From: Akkermansia muciniphila
Lineage (GTDB): Bacteria; Verrucomicrobiota; Verrucomicrobiia; Verrucomicrobiales; Akkermansiaceae
Length of the DNA stretch: 64,000 bases
Direction of reading: 5' to 3'
Assembly (NCBI GenBank): GCA_945874895.1
Contig: CAMCIC010000005.1
Location: 146,535 to 210,534 of the forward strand
Below, in pieces: positions 30,107 to 39,947 of the stretch (its first letter is position 1; each line of letters starts with the position of its first letter). The notes under the pieces are model-generated. The model saw only the letters and a list, made by a program, of their open reading frames with translations. It was not told the DNA's origin and did no database searches. The translations under genes and the position numbers were made by a program.

Positions 30107-31837
30107 ATGGCAAATCAAGAACCAATGGACGGTGCCCAGGCACTCATCAAAACTCTCGATGAATTAGGCATCGAGTATGTATTCGGCTACTCTGGAGGCG
30201 CCGCGCTCCCCATCTTTGACGCGCTGGAGACGGTAAAGACCAACATGAAGTTTGTCTTGGTTCGTCATGAACAGGGTGCTGTTCACATGGCTGATGGTTA
30301 TGCTCGCGCCACGGGGAAACCCGCATGCGTTCTGGTTACCTCAGGCCCAGGAGCGGGCAATACCGTAACGGGGTTGATGACAGCCCAAATGGACTCGGTC
30401 CCCATGATCGTTCTCTGCGGCCAACAGGTCACGTGGATGCTGGGCAAAGATGCTTTCCAAGAAGCCGATATCTTCGGCATCACGATGCCCGTGGTGAAAC
30501 ACAACTTCCTGGTCAAAAACACCAATGATCTGCCCAAGGTTGCTCGCGAGGCCTACCACATCGCCACGACCGGACGCCCTGGCCCGGTATTGATCGATGT
30601 CCCCAAGGATGTTTCTCAATCACCCTTCACCGGCGATATGGAGCCAGAAATCGACCTCCCAGGCTATCATCCTGAAGAGGCCTACGAGATTTGCCCCAAG
30701 GCCATCGATGAAGCGGTGCAAATCATCGCTCAGGCAAAACGTCCCGTCATTTTGGCTGGTCAAGGCGCCATGATTTCTCGGGCGGGCGAAGAACTGTTGA
30801 AATTCGCTGAGACCCTCAACTGCCCCGTAACCAGCACATTGTTGGGCAAAGGAATCTTCCCGGAAACTCATCGTCTCTCACTGGGCATGATCGGTATGCA
30901 CGGCACCGCATACGCCAACAAGGCCATTTGCGAAGCGGATCTGATCTTCAATGTCGGTTCGCGTTTCGACGATCGCATCATCGGCAAGCCACACATGTTC
31001 GGTCGTAATGCAAAAATCGTCCATGTCGATATCGACAACGCCGAGATGAACAAGATGATCCGTCCTGATGTGCAGATCGTGGGCGATGCGAAGGCTGCTC
31101 TGCGCGAACTGAACAAACGCATTTCGAAGCTCGATACAGCGGAATGGAACACCCACCTCGATGGCTACAAGAAAAAATATCCACTGAGCTACAAAAAGCA
31201 AGGTGGTCTGCGCATGCAACAGGTGATTCAGGAGCTTTACAAACAAACCAAGGGCAAAGCCATCGTATCCACGGACGTCGGGCAGCACCAAATGTGGGCA
31301 GCACAGTTTTTCCTCAACGACCGTCCCTACGAGTGGCTCTCTTCCGGTGGAGCCGGCACGATGGGATTTGGGTTTCCTGCAGCGATCGGCGCTCAGTTCG
31401 CTTGTCCTGACAAAACGGTCATCTCCATTTCCGGAGACGGCGGATTTCAAATGACTTTGTTTGAGTTGGCCACCGCAGCGATTCATCGACTGCCCCTCAA
31501 AATCGTGGTTCTTAACAACCACTATCTCGGCATGGTGCGCCAGTGGCAGGAATTGTTCTTTGATGATCGACTCAGTGGAGTGGATCTCGTGGGCAATCCT
31601 GACTTCTGCAAACTAGCCGCCGCCTACGGCATCCCCAGCGTTAACATCAAACGTCCGGCGGATGTTTCCCGCATGATCAAAAAAGCCTTGGCTTACAATG
31701 ATGGTCCCATTTTGATTCATGCTGAGTGCATCAAAACGGACAATGTTTTCCCCATGATTCCTGCTGGTGCCGCGCTCGAGGACATGCTGACCGAACCTCC
31801 GAAACACAAGATGGCAAAACCCACCGGTTCCACGTGA
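30107..31837 (+). CDS. ilvB: Acetolactate synthase large subunit
   Basis: A 576-residue ThDP/FAD enzyme that condenses two pyruvates, or pyruvate and 2-oxobutyrate, as the first step of branched-chain amino acid synthesis. The catalytic glutamate is in [20 protein letters not shown], the FAD-domain signature in [13 protein letters not shown], and the ThDP pyrophosphate site in [16 protein letters not shown]...[14 protein letters not shown]. The start [11 protein letters not shown] was chosen over an upstream TTG. ilvH follows after 55 bases, so the two form an operon. Confidence 0.97.
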   Translation: MANQEPMDGAQALIKTLDELGIEYVFGYSGGAALPIFDALETVKTNMKFVLVRHEQGAVHMADGYARATGKPACVLVTSGPGAGNTVTGLMTAQMDSVPMIVLCGQQVTWMLGKDAFQEADIFGITMPVVKHNFLVKNTNDLPKVAREAYHIATTGRPGPVLIDVPKDVSQSPFTGDMEPEIDLPGYHPEEAYEICPKAIDEAVQIIAQAKRPVILAGQGAMISRAGEELLKFAETLNCPVTSTLLGKGIFPETHRLSLGMIGMHGTAYANKAICEADLIFNVGSRFDDRIIGKPHMFGRNAKIVHVDIDNAEMNKMIRPDVQIVGDAKAALRELNKRISKLDTAEWNTHLDGYKKKYPLSYKKQGGLRMQQVIQELYKQTKGKAIVSTDVGQHQMWAAQFFLNDRPYEWLSSGGAGTMGFGFPAAIGAQFACPDKTVISISGDGGFQMTLFELATAAIHRLPLKIVVLNNHYLGMVRQWQELFFDDRLSGVDLVGNPDFCKLAAAYGIPSVNIKRPADVSRMIKKALAYNDGPILIHAECIKTDNVFPMIPAGAALEDMLTEPPKHKMAKPTGST

Positions 31838-31892
31838 TCTTTACGCAACTTTTTACTAACGAATTATCGAAACCACTCTTTCCCATCACGTT

Positions 31893-32429
31893 ATGCAAAC
31901 CATCGTTACCACCGATACTCCCGTCGCTCCCTCCCAACACCAAGCGGTGCATACGCTCTCGGTGCTTGTGAACAACCGCCCCGGCGTATTGATGCGCATT
32001 TGCCAGGTTTTCGCCCGCCGCGGATTCAACATCGACAGCCTGGTCGTTTCCCAAGGTCGTGATACGCGTTTCTCCCGCATGACAATCGGCATTGTGGGTG
32101 ACCCGAACGGACTTGAACAGATCATCAAACAGGTTCACAAACTGATCGATGTCATTCATTGTTTCGAGCACACCAGCGATGATTCGGTGGTGCGTGAATT
32201 GCTGATGATCAAAATCGCCTGCACACCCTCCGACCGCGCACAAGTATTGCAGATTTGTGAGCACTTCAATGGAAAAACGGAGGACCTGACACCGACCAGC
32301 ATCATCATCATGATCACCGGAGAAAGCTCCAAGGCAGATGCAGCGATCACGATGTTCTCGCAGTTCGACATCATCGAAACCGTTCGTACTGGCAAAGTGG
32401 TGATGGCGCGAGGCGAGCAGCCCACATGA
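31893..32429 (+). CDS. ilvH: Acetolactate synthase small (regulatory) subunit
   Basis: A 178-residue regulatory subunit that activates the large subunit and confers valine feedback inhibition. The N-terminal ACT domain HTLSVLVNNRPGVLMRICQVF with RRGFNIDSLVVSQ is typical, followed by VHCFEHT-like and VRELLMIKIACTPSDR segments of the C-terminal domain. It has an extra ~18 residues before the ACT domain. Located directly after ilvB. Confidence 0.96.
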   Translation: MQTIVTTDTPVAPSQHQAVHTLSVLVNNRPGVLMRICQVFARRGFNIDSLVVSQGRDTRFSRMTIGIVGDPNGLEQIIKQVHKLIDVIHCFEHTSDDSVVRELLMIKIACTPSDRAQVLQICEHFNGKTEDLTPTSIIIMITGESSKADAAITMFSQFDIIETVRTGKVVMARGEQPT

Positions 32430-32465
32430 TTTTTTTACGATCCATCCTCTCCCCCTCCGATCGTC

Positions 32466-34160
32466 ATGGAAAACTGGAAAAGCGATCTGCCGTTCTACGT
32501 CATAGGTCATCGCAATCCTGACACCGATGCCATCTGCTCGGCGATCGGACACGCTGCTTTGCTCCGTCTCACCGGAGAACCTTCGGCTACCGCTGCACGC
32601 TGCGGAGAAATCACCTTGCGAACCGCATGGGTTCTTCAAGAAGCAGGTCTGGATGCCCCCGTGTTGATCGACGACGTTCGCACGACTGCAGGGATGATGT
32701 GTCGCCGCGATGTCGTGAAGGTTTTGCCGCACGATACTTTTCTGACCGCATATCAGCGCATGGTGGAAGCTGGAGTGCGCGCCGTGCCGGTTGTTGATGA
32801 AGAGAACAAAGTTGCTGGTATCTTACGATATCTCGATTTGTTGGAACTATTGGTTCCCGCACAGACCGAAGGCATCGCTGTTCGAACCGTTCAAGTCGCC
32901 TTAAAAAACATGGCGTCTACCTTGAATGCAGAAAATATCGGCGCCACTTGCCCCGAGAGCGAAGACGAGGAAAATCTCATCATCCTCGTGGGTGCATCCT
33001 CACAAGACACCGTGGAAAAGCGCCTCCAGAAAGCTTGTGAAGACGGCACCATCGGTCGTTTTCTTGTCATTTGCGGCGATCGACCCTACGTGCATAAAAT
33101 GGCCATTGATTCCGGTGTGCGTGCACTGTTAATCACGGGTGGTTACAGCATCGATCCTGTTTTGGAAAAGCTCGCGCGCGAAAAAAACATTTGCGTGCTC
33201 ATGGCAAAACAGGACACGGCATCCTGCACTACACTGATCCGCTGCTCTCGCACGGTGCGTCATGTGTTAGACTCGGGATTCATCAACGTTTCCGAACACG
33301 AGCCCGTATCCTTGTTGAAAAAACGCCTTACCACCACGGCGCAGGAACTGTTCCCAGTGGTAGATTCCGATGATGAGCAACTGCTAGGTGTGGTATCCAA
33401 ATCAGACCTGATCAATCCACCTCGCCTGCGCTTGGCATTGGTGGATCACAATGAATACGCGCAAGCGGTGAGAGGCGTGGAGGAGGCGGAAATTGTCGAA
33501 GTGATCGATCACCACCGTCTCGCCGGGAATCTGGTCTCAAGAGAACCCATCCGTTATCTCAACGAGCCTGTTGGATCGACTTCCACACTGGTGGCCAGAA
33601 AATTCTCCCATAGGGATCTTACCCCCGCGCCAGGTGTATCGCTTTGTCTCCTGGCGGGCATCGTGTCAGATACGCTAAATCTCACCTCCCCCACTACCAC
33701 AGACCTAGACCGGGACATGCTGATCTGGCTCGCCGGGCTCGCAGGTGTCGATGCCGCAGAATTTACGCGTAAATTTTTCGCAATTGGATCATTGCTAGCC
33801 AATGGCAGCGTGGATGACATCGTCAATGCCGATCGCAAGGAATTTTCCGATGATGGTCTCAAGATTTCCATTGCGCAGGTGGAGGAGCTCGGCATGGAGG
33901 CTCTGCCTGCAAGAGAAGAAGAACTTCTCCAGCATCTCAGTCACTTAGCGGACAAAGAACGGTTGGATCTGATCTGTCTGGTGATTACGGATGTAACGGA
34001 ACACTTCAGCCACATCCTCGCTGTAGGGAATCCTACGCTGATGGATGCCCTGCCTTACCAGCGTATCCATGAGCACTCCTTCTCTGCTCCAGGCGTTGTA
34101 AGCCGGAAAAAACAGATATTTCCTGCTGTTTGCCAGGCGATTCGTATGGCACGTCGATAA
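32466..34160 (+). CDS. Family II inorganic pyrophosphatase with CBS and DRTGG regulatory insert
   Basis: A 564-residue cytoplasmic enzyme hydrolysing pyrophosphate, normally Mn2+/Co2+-dependent. The DHH half starts GHRNPDTDAICSAIGHA. A regulatory insert follows: one CBS motif (VLPHDTFLTAYQRMVEAGVRAVPVVD), a DRTGG-type domain (residues ~170-270) and a second CBS (VSEHEPVSLLKKRLTT...FPVVD). The catalytic half resumes with LVDHNEYAQAV, EVIDHHRLAG and SDTLNLTSP. The C-terminal DHHA2 domain ends SRKKQIFPAV. CBS-PPases are usually inhibited by AMP/ADP and activated by ATP-type ligands, so this enzyme probably senses energy charge. It removes pyrophosphate released by biosynthesis. Confidence 0.93.
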   Translation: MENWKSDLPFYVIGHRNPDTDAICSAIGHAALLRLTGEPSATAARCGEITLRTAWVLQEAGLDAPVLIDDVRTTAGMMCRRDVVKVLPHDTFLTAYQRMVEAGVRAVPVVDEENKVAGILRYLDLLELLVPAQTEGIAVRTVQVALKNMASTLNAENIGATCPESEDEENLIILVGASSQDTVEKRLQKACEDGTIGRFLVICGDRPYVHKMAIDSGVRALLITGGYSIDPVLEKLAREKNICVLMAKQDTASCTTLIRCSRTVRHVLDSGFINVSEHEPVSLLKKRLTTTAQELFPVVDSDDEQLLGVVSKSDLINPPRLRLALVDHNEYAQAVRGVEEAEIVEVIDHHRLAGNLVSREPIRYLNEPVGSTSTLVARKFSHRDLTPAPGVSLCLLAGIVSDTLNLTSPTTTDLDRDMLIWLAGLAGVDAAEFTRKFFAIGSLLANGSVDDIVNADRKEFSDDGLKISIAQVEELGMEALPAREEELLQHLSHLADKERLDLICLVITDVTEHFSHILAVGNPTLMDALPYQRIHEHSFSAPGVVSRKKQIFPAVCQAIRMARR

Positions 34161-34310
34161 AAGTACGCTTGGTTGCGTTGCGCTTCAGTCGCCAAGGCAA
34201 TGGGGCCAATCTTTTCCCCTATGCCCCTTGCTCGGTAAGTTCATGCGAGGTCAAAAATTTCCGAAGAATTCTCAGGAACTGGCACGGAACATTCTACAAG
34301 GAAGTTACGA

Positions 34311-35867
34311 ATGCCTCCCATTGCACGCCCCAGAATCCTGATCGTCACACCTGAAATCACATATTTGCCCTCGGGCATGGGGAACTTCGCCCAGCACATG
34401 TCCGCCAAAGCGGGAGGTCTGGCGGATGTATCCGCCTCCCTCGTGTCGGCCTTGTTCGAGTTGGGTGCCGATGTTCATGTGGCGCTGCCCAATTACCGCC
34501 GGATGTTTCATGGAGATGTCTTTAGCTTCCATGAAAAACAATTGCGGAAGTATTACGAAGTGCTTCCTGACGCCCACATTCACTTAGCAGAAGACAGAAT
34601 CTTTTATTATCGCGAACAAGTTTACAGCGGCTATCACGATGAATCGATGAAAATCGCCTTGGTTTTTCAACGTGAAGTGATCAACCACATCGTGCCAAAT
34701 GCCCGACCTGACCTCATCCATTGCAACGACTGGATGACGGGGTTGATTCCTGCCATGGCACGACGCAGGGGCATCAAGAGCCTTTTTACGGTGCACAACA
34801 TTCACACACAGAAAGTCCGGCTTCCCGAGATCGAAGAGCATGGAATTGATGCCGCGGAGTTCTGGACCAACCTCTACTATGACGGGATGCCGTATCACTA
34901 CGAAAATGCACGCAACTCGACCTATGTTGATCTACTCACGAGCGGGATTTTTTCGGCCCATTTCATCAATAGCGTAAGTCCTCGTTTCCTATGGGAAATC
35001 GTCGAGGGCTGGCATACCATGATACCTGACTCCGTGCGGCAGGAATTGCGACAAAAATATGCGGCTGGATGTGCACGTGGAATCCTGAACGCCCCAGATG
35101 TTTCGTATGATCCTGAAACCGATCCGCATATCCCCCACCCTTTTCATAGCGCGAATGTCATCGAAGGCAAACGCGCCAACAAGATCGCATTGCAGCGGGA
35201 GTTGCAGCTCGAGGTCAACCCGGACGCACCGCTGTTCTTTTGGCCCTCGCGTTTGGACCCCATCCAAAAAGGTCCGCAACTGTTATCCGACATTCTCTAC
35301 AAGCTGGTATCGGATTACTGGCAGGAAGACCTACAAGTCGCGATCATTGCCAATGGTCCACACCAAAGATATTTTCATCAGATCGTCAGCACATTCGGAC
35401 TGCAAGGAAGAGTCGCCATCGTGGATTTTGAAGAACGTCTCTCCCGCATGGGGTATGCGGGGTCTGATTTCATCATCATGCCCTCCTTGTTCGAGCCTTG
35501 TGGTCTACCGCAAATGACGGCTCCGATCTACGGTTCGCTGCCTATCGTGCACGCCACCGGCGGTCTTTACGACACGGTGCAGCACATCGACCTCCACGCG
35601 GGAACAGGCAACGGATTCCGCTTCGATCACTACAATCCAGCTGCATTGCGCTGGGCCATCGATCGTGCCATGGAATTCCATCGCCTCCCCATGGAAATGA
35701 AAGAAGCCCATCTGTGCCGAATCATGAAGGAATCCGCATTGCGCTTCAACCATCAAGAAGTGGCAGAGCAATACATCGCCATCTATGAGGAAATGCTCGC
35801 GAGACCTCTGGTCGATCGCGATGCAGGACAAACGGAATCGATTCCTCCCGTGCTGCCTATCCCCTGA
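34311..35867 (+). CDS. glgA: Glycogen synthase (GT5)
   Basis: A 518-residue ADP-glucose starch/glycogen synthase. The N-terminal nucleotide-binding motif is AKAGGLADVSASL (the KTGGL-type loop), followed by HCNDWMTGLIPA and FTVHNIHTQ. The C-terminal half has the acceptor/donor motif PSLFEPCGLPQM and HATGGLYDTV. Between them, LFFWPSRLDPIQKGPQLL replaces the usual VSRL...KG stretch. It is one of the few genes here with a clear Shine-Dalgarno-like AAGGAAG, 9 bases upstream of the start. No other glycogen gene is in the window. Confidence 0.93.
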   Translation: MPPIARPRILIVTPEITYLPSGMGNFAQHMSAKAGGLADVSASLVSALFELGADVHVALPNYRRMFHGDVFSFHEKQLRKYYEVLPDAHIHLAEDRIFYYREQVYSGYHDESMKIALVFQREVINHIVPNARPDLIHCNDWMTGLIPAMARRRGIKSLFTVHNIHTQKVRLPEIEEHGIDAAEFWTNLYYDGMPYHYENARNSTYVDLLTSGIFSAHFINSVSPRFLWEIVEGWHTMIPDSVRQELRQKYAAGCARGILNAPDVSYDPETDPHIPHPFHSANVIEGKRANKIALQRELQLEVNPDAPLFFWPSRLDPIQKGPQLLSDILYKLVSDYWQEDLQVAIIANGPHQRYFHQIVSTFGLQGRVAIVDFEERLSRMGYAGSDFIIMPSLFEPCGLPQMTAPIYGSLPIVHATGGLYDTVQHIDLHAGTGNGFRFDHYNPAALRWAIDRAMEFHRLPMEMKEAHLCRIMKESALRFNHQEVAEQYIAIYEEMLARPLVDRDAGQTESIPPVLPIP

Positions 35868-35893
35868 GTGACCACCGCGTAGTCGCGTGAAAA

Positions 35894-38143
35894 TCAGCGT
35901 CGATAGTTCTGAAACGGATAGGAATAAATCGTGGCGTGGATGAAGCTGTGCAAGCTGTAGTTGTTCTTTGCCGCATGAGCTACGATTTTATCCACGGCAG
36001 GCTTATCGTAATAATCCAGACCGCGCCCGAGGGCAAAGGTCAGCATCTTCACAGCAAAGGCTCGGTGAAATTCATCGGCTCGTTTGGTGGCGAGGATTTT
36101 TGACAACGAGGCGGGAGAGTCTACCATTTCGCCCGACGCGAGGCTGCCTTTGGTATCGATATCGGGGCCTTTGCGACGCGAGCCATCAACATCGAATGCT
36201 TCAAACGCAAAACCGATTCCATCCATCAACTTGTGACAGGAAGCGCAGGCAGGATCCTTGCGGTGAAGTTCCAACTGGGCCCGCAAGCTGGCCGAGCTGA
36301 TCCCCTGATGGGATGCAGGCAAGGAGGGTACATTGGGAGGGGGGGGCGGTGGAGCGGCATCCAACAAGGTTTCCAGCACCCATTTTCCGCGCTTCACGGG
36401 AGAGGTTCGATTGGGGTTCGACGTCACGGCTAGAATCGAACCGTGAGTGAGGATGCCACGTCGCGCTGGATCAGGCAATTTGACTTTGCGGAACTCACTC
36501 CCCCGCACATCTGATATCTGGTAATGCCCGGCCAACGATTCATTCACAAACGTATAATCCGCATCAATCAACCGAGTCACAGGAAGATTGTTTTTCCACA
36601 TATCTTCGCAAAAGACTTTGGTTTCCATGATCATTTCATCGCGCAAGGAACCCGCCGCCGCTGGGTATAGTTTGCTATCGATCGCGATGAATGCCGCATC
36701 TTGATACTGCAGCCATTGAGCAAAAAATCGATCGACCAATGCCGATGTTTTGGGACTGCGAATCATACGATCCACTTCTTCCTTGAGCAAGGGACGCAAC
36801 TGTTTATTGGCAGCAAGCGACAAAGTAGAATCTTCCGGCGCCGAGCTCCACAGGAAATAGGAGATGCGCGACGCCAACGAAAGTTCGGGCACAGGCAGAA
36901 TCGTCCCGGGCTTATCCAGCGAATAGACGGCGTGCAGCTCCCGGAACAAAAACTGGGGCGATATCATCGCGGCCTCCAATGCGGGACGCATAGCATCTTC
37001 CAAGCTCTGCTTGTCTTTCCGCTGGGCTTTCACGAGTCCTGCATAACTGGCGATTTCCGCATCCGTTGCGGGACGGCGGAAAGCATGGGAGAGGAAATTT
37101 CTCAGGATCGTTGCCATGTATGCGTCATCGTTCTGACCATCCTTGCGATCAGGAAATAGCAACAGGTTGCGCTTGCGTTGCTGATCGAGGGGCCCTTCGA
37201 GAGTGATCGAATGCACGAGCAGATTGCGGTCCGCCTGGGTCTTTTCGTCCCAGTGATCATTGAGATACTCTACCCCCATCGCATGCTGCTCCTCAGTCAA
37301 TTCGGCGGTGATGGCAAAATCTTTGCTGTCCGTGTTTGCGACCGTAATTTCATTGATCACCGAACCTAACAAGATGCGGGCCTTCACCTTTTCATCGCCG
37401 GCCTGTTGACCACTGAGACGAAAAGTAATGCGGTATTTGCCCGGCTTCACATCGAGCTGCATGGACCTACGGCCGCTAATGCACATCGTGAAGATGTCGT
37501 CCTCATAGGCCGGACTACCTTTCATCATACGTGGATCAATCAGTCTTTTAGGAACCGCGGCGATTCCATAGGCCTTATCCAGTGCTTGCGACGCCGTATT
37601 CAAGTAGGCCTCGAGGTGTGTGGGCGAGAGCGTAAGAACATCTGCCATGTTGTCGAATCCGTATCCTGAATCATCAGGAGGCAGCAACTGGGTATCAGGA
37701 ACCACACCGATCAAATCACGAACCGTGTTGCGGTATTCGAAAAGATTCAACCTGCGGAGCGTGACACGACCGGGATCAGGATTTTTGGGGTCGACAGGAA
37801 AAACCGCGGCATCAATCCAAGCAATCAATCTGCGCCGTTCATCCGTGGATGGCTGATCCTTGTCGATGGGAGGCATGAGCTCGTAGGCGAGATTTTCTCT
37901 CACTCGTTTCCATGCATCGCGTTTGGCCTGCATTGTGGCAATATTGGTAAAAGCATCAAAAGAGAAATCCCCTTTTTTGACACCGTCTGCATGACAATCG
38001 AAGCAGTAGTTTTCCAGAATGGGTACGATTTCCTTGTCCCACTCCTTTGCCAAATCAGCATGCAAAGGAAGAACAGACAACAGCAACCACCAACACCACT
38101 TCATGCGAGAACTCATACGAAAGCGAAAAAATCTTCTTTTCAC
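35894..38143 (-). CDS. DUF1592-type secreted protein with c-type haem sites
   Basis: A 749-residue exported protein of the planctomycete/verrucomicrobial DUF1587-1595-1592-1588-1585 family. After a signal (WCWWLLLSVLPLHA) there is a PSCyt1-like haem site YCFDCHADGVKKGDF, then RLNLFEYRNTVRDLIG (DUF1587), the PDSGYGFDN region, FLSHAFRRPAT and ISYFLWSSAPEDSTL. A second CxxCH is in DPACASCHKLMDGIGFA near the C-terminus. It probably takes part in periplasmic polymer or glycan metabolism, but no reaction is established. The usual DUF1552 partner gene is not adjacent. The GTG at 38143 overlaps the stop of the methyltransferase gene upstream; internal ATGs at 38116 and 38104 are alternatives. Confidence 0.85.
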   Translation of the reverse strand: MKRRFFRFRMSSRMKWCWWLLLSVLPLHADLAKEWDKEIVPILENYCFDCHADGVKKGDFSFDAFTNIATMQAKRDAWKRVRENLAYELMPPIDKDQPSTDERRRLIAWIDAAVFPVDPKNPDPGRVTLRRLNLFEYRNTVRDLIGVVPDTQLLPPDDSGYGFDNMADVLTLSPTHLEAYLNTASQALDKAYGIAAVPKRLIDPRMMKGSPAYEDDIFTMCISGRRSMQLDVKPGKYRITFRLSGQQAGDEKVKARILLGSVINEITVANTDSKDFAITAELTEEQHAMGVEYLNDHWDEKTQADRNLLVHSITLEGPLDQQRKRNLLLFPDRKDGQNDDAYMATILRNFLSHAFRRPATDAEIASYAGLVKAQRKDKQSLEDAMRPALEAAMISPQFLFRELHAVYSLDKPGTILPVPELSLASRISYFLWSSAPEDSTLSLAANKQLRPLLKEEVDRMIRSPKTSALVDRFFAQWLQYQDAAFIAIDSKLYPAAAGSLRDEMIMETKVFCEDMWKNNLPVTRLIDADYTFVNESLAGHYQISDVRGSEFRKVKLPDPARRGILTHGSILAVTSNPNRTSPVKRGKWVLETLLDAAPPPPPPNVPSLPASHQGISSASLRAQLELHRKDPACASCHKLMDGIGFAFEAFDVDGSRRKGPDIDTKGSLASGEMVDSPASLSKILATKRADEFHRAFAVKMLTFALGRGLDYYDKPAVDKIVAHAAKNNYSLHSFIHATIYSYPFQNYRR

Positions 38144-38469
38144 AAGCTGTGACGGAAAAGTGTCATGTCGATTCGACCGTGCGCTACCGCAACTCTTTCA
38201 GAAGACAAGAGTGACTCTTTCTGCCGCAGCCTCACCTCGTCTGCGCCACCCCAAAAACCGCCCAGCCCACCATCACTTGTCACCACCCGGTGACAAGGAA
38301 CCTCAGGAGCGAAAGGATTGCGCCTCAAAGCTTGTCCAACAGCTCGGGCCGAACGCATCCCCAGCGCCTGCGCCACATCCGCATAACTGACGACCTTACC
38401 CCTAGGAACCGATCTCACCACATCATACACGCTTTGAGCAAAAACTGAGAGCTTGTTTTCCGTCGCCAT
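38140..38469 (-). CDS. O6-alkylguanine-DNA alkyltransferase-like protein
   Basis: A 109-residue protein consisting of the C-terminal DNA-binding and active-site domain of the Ogt/MGMT family. The HTH is VPRGKVVSYADVAQALGM with SARAVGQALRRNP, and the active cysteine is in VPCHRVVTSDGGLGGF. The N-terminal domain is absent, as in the YbaZ/Atl group, but those lack the Cys while this one keeps PCHRV. It may therefore be an active small alkyltransferase that repairs alkylated guanine. Its TGA overlaps the GTG start of the DUF1592 gene downstream (GTGA), suggesting translational coupling. Confidence 0.85.
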   Translation of the reverse strand: MATENKLSVFAQSVYDVVRSVPRGKVVSYADVAQALGMRSARAVGQALRRNPFAPEVPCHRVVTSDGGLGGFWGGADEVRLRQKESLLSSERVAVAHGRIDMTLFRHSL

Positions 38470-38494
38470 GTCGTTACCATAGCGCAGAACCCAT

Positions 38495-39361
38495 ATGAAA
38501 CAACCTATGAAAATCGCTTTCCCTTTGATGGCCGCGTTTACCTGCATTTCCCACGCCGATGACCTCGATTACGGGGTATCCAAAGCGGAGTGGTTTTCTT
38601 ATGGAAGCTTGGACGCCAGCGATCGCTCCCATGAGTTGCAGATGCAGCAATGGCGCATGCAAACCCCCTTCAGCCAACCCATCAAACTGGCAGATTCTTT
38701 CTACCTGATGCCCGCCATCCGTTATGAAATCATTGATTTCGAAGGCGTAAATCCAGAAAAACGAGCCTTCCAAGATGAATTGCATATGGTCGAATTACCG
38801 CTGCTATTTGTTTATAAACCCGGGGAATCACCCTGGAACTACAATGCGCGCTTGAGCCCAGGCATTTCGTCAGACATGCACTCGATTAGCATGGATGATG
38901 TGTTTTGCGATGCCAGACTCGGCGCAACCTATCAAGTGAACGACCGCCTCAACATCAATTTCGGAATTTCCTACACGCGCGCCATCGGAGAGCCTCAGAT
39001 CTTTCCTTACCTCGGATTTGTCTATGAAATGAACGACCAATGGCAATTTGCATGGCGCGGATTTTCCCTCGAAGCCCGCTGCCACCTCAGCGAGTCATGG
39101 ATCTTCCGCCTAAAAAGCGAAGCGGCCGGTGGCTACTGGAACATCGATACGCCGAGCTCAGACTATCTCACCTTGCAAAGGTATCGAATGGGATTCACTC
39201 TCGAACACGAAGTCCAAGACGATCTGTGGGTGATCGCTGGTGCTGGTTACACGCTCGCCAATGAAGCGAGTTGGCTCAACGCATCGGGCGATACCTTGCG
39301 CGATACAGAATACGACAACGGCTTTTATTTCAACCTGGGCCTGCGATTGCGCGACTGGTGA
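38495..39361 (+). CDS. Outer-membrane beta-barrel protein, DUF6268-like
   Basis: A 288-residue protein starting with a signal peptide (MKIAFPLMAAFTCISHA-DD) and then mostly amphipathic beta strands with aromatic residues (SFYLMPAIRYEIIDF, WNYNARLSPGIS, RLNINFGISYTRA, YRMGFTLEHEV, LWVIAGAGYTLA) ending GFYFNLGLRLRDW, a barrel-type C-terminus. No enzyme motif is seen. Two ATGs four codons apart are possible starts. It is divergent from the methyltransferase gene, with only 25 bases between them, and its last 37 bases overlap the end of the convergent SET gene. Confidence 0.68.
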   Translation: MKQPMKIAFPLMAAFTCISHADDLDYGVSKAEWFSYGSLDASDRSHELQMQQWRMQTPFSQPIKLADSFYLMPAIRYEIIDFEGVNPEKRAFQDELHMVELPLLFVYKPGESPWNYNARLSPGISSDMHSISMDDVFCDARLGATYQVNDRLNINFGISYTRAIGEPQIFPYLGFVYEMNDQWQFAWRGFSLEARCHLSESWIFRLKSEAAGGYWNIDTPSSDYLTLQRYRMGFTLEHEVQDDLWVIAGAGYTLANEASWLNASGDTLRDTEYDNGFYFNLGLRLRDW

Positions 39362-39930
39362 GTGGCTTCCACTTCGGCTTGTTTTGCCCGTTTTTTTATC
39401 TCCAGTTCCGCCCACTGGGTGCGGCTTACGATATGACCCACACATGATTTTTTGCCGCAACGGCATGGATGCTCCTCCCATGTATCGACGTCAAATCCGT
39501 AATCAAAGGATAGCTCTTCCCCCTCTTTTATAGCGCGGAGCGCATGAATAAAAATACGCGATCCATCGATCCATGCTTCGCAATTCGGTTCGCATGAATG
39601 ATTGATCAAGCGGGCGGTGTTCCATGGCAGATTGCCATCGAGATCGTATTGATCATCCACGGTGAAGATGTAAACGGCGGCATCACCATGCTTTTCGGCT
39701 CGCTCCGCTTGGATGTGAGCACGCCGATCACTCTCCTCCTTGTCGATCAACTCACCGACATACTCGATGATCTTTTCCCCTTTTTTGATCGGTCGGCTCG
39801 CATACACGCCCCGCCCGTGAATCGCAGAGTTCCGCACTTCACAGAGTTCGCTCTGCGCTTCTTCCCATAGTTTCTTCATCTTGCGGATCAGCTTAGCCGT
39901 TTTTTCCGCCTTCGATTTTTGTTTGCCCAT
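39325..39930 (-). CDS. SET-domain protein (lysine methyltransferase family)
   Basis: A 201-residue protein with a basic leading helix (MGKQKSKAEKTAKLIRKMKK) and a complete SET domain: HGRGVYASRPIKKGEKIIEY, the pseudoknot ARLINHSCEPNCEAWI and GEELSFDYGFD. A post-SET zinc-binding cysteine cluster (PCRCGKKSCVG) follows. Family members transfer methyl groups from SAM to protein lysines, histones in eukaryotes and various proteins in chlamydiae. The bacterial target is unknown. It lies 17 bases downstream of the next minus-strand gene and probably shares its transcript. The basic tail (RNRRPRLK) could contact nucleic acid. Confidence 0.87.
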   Translation of the reverse strand: MGKQKSKAEKTAKLIRKMKKLWEEAQSELCEVRNSAIHGRGVYASRPIKKGEKIIEYVGELIDKEESDRRAHIQAERAEKHGDAAVYIFTVDDQYDLDGNLPWNTARLINHSCEPNCEAWIDGSRIFIHALRAIKEGEELSFDYGFDVDTWEEHPCRCGKKSCVGHIVSRTQWAELEIKKRAKQAEVEATHQSRNRRPRLK

Positions 39931-39947
39931 GCCCTCTCGTTTTCCGA

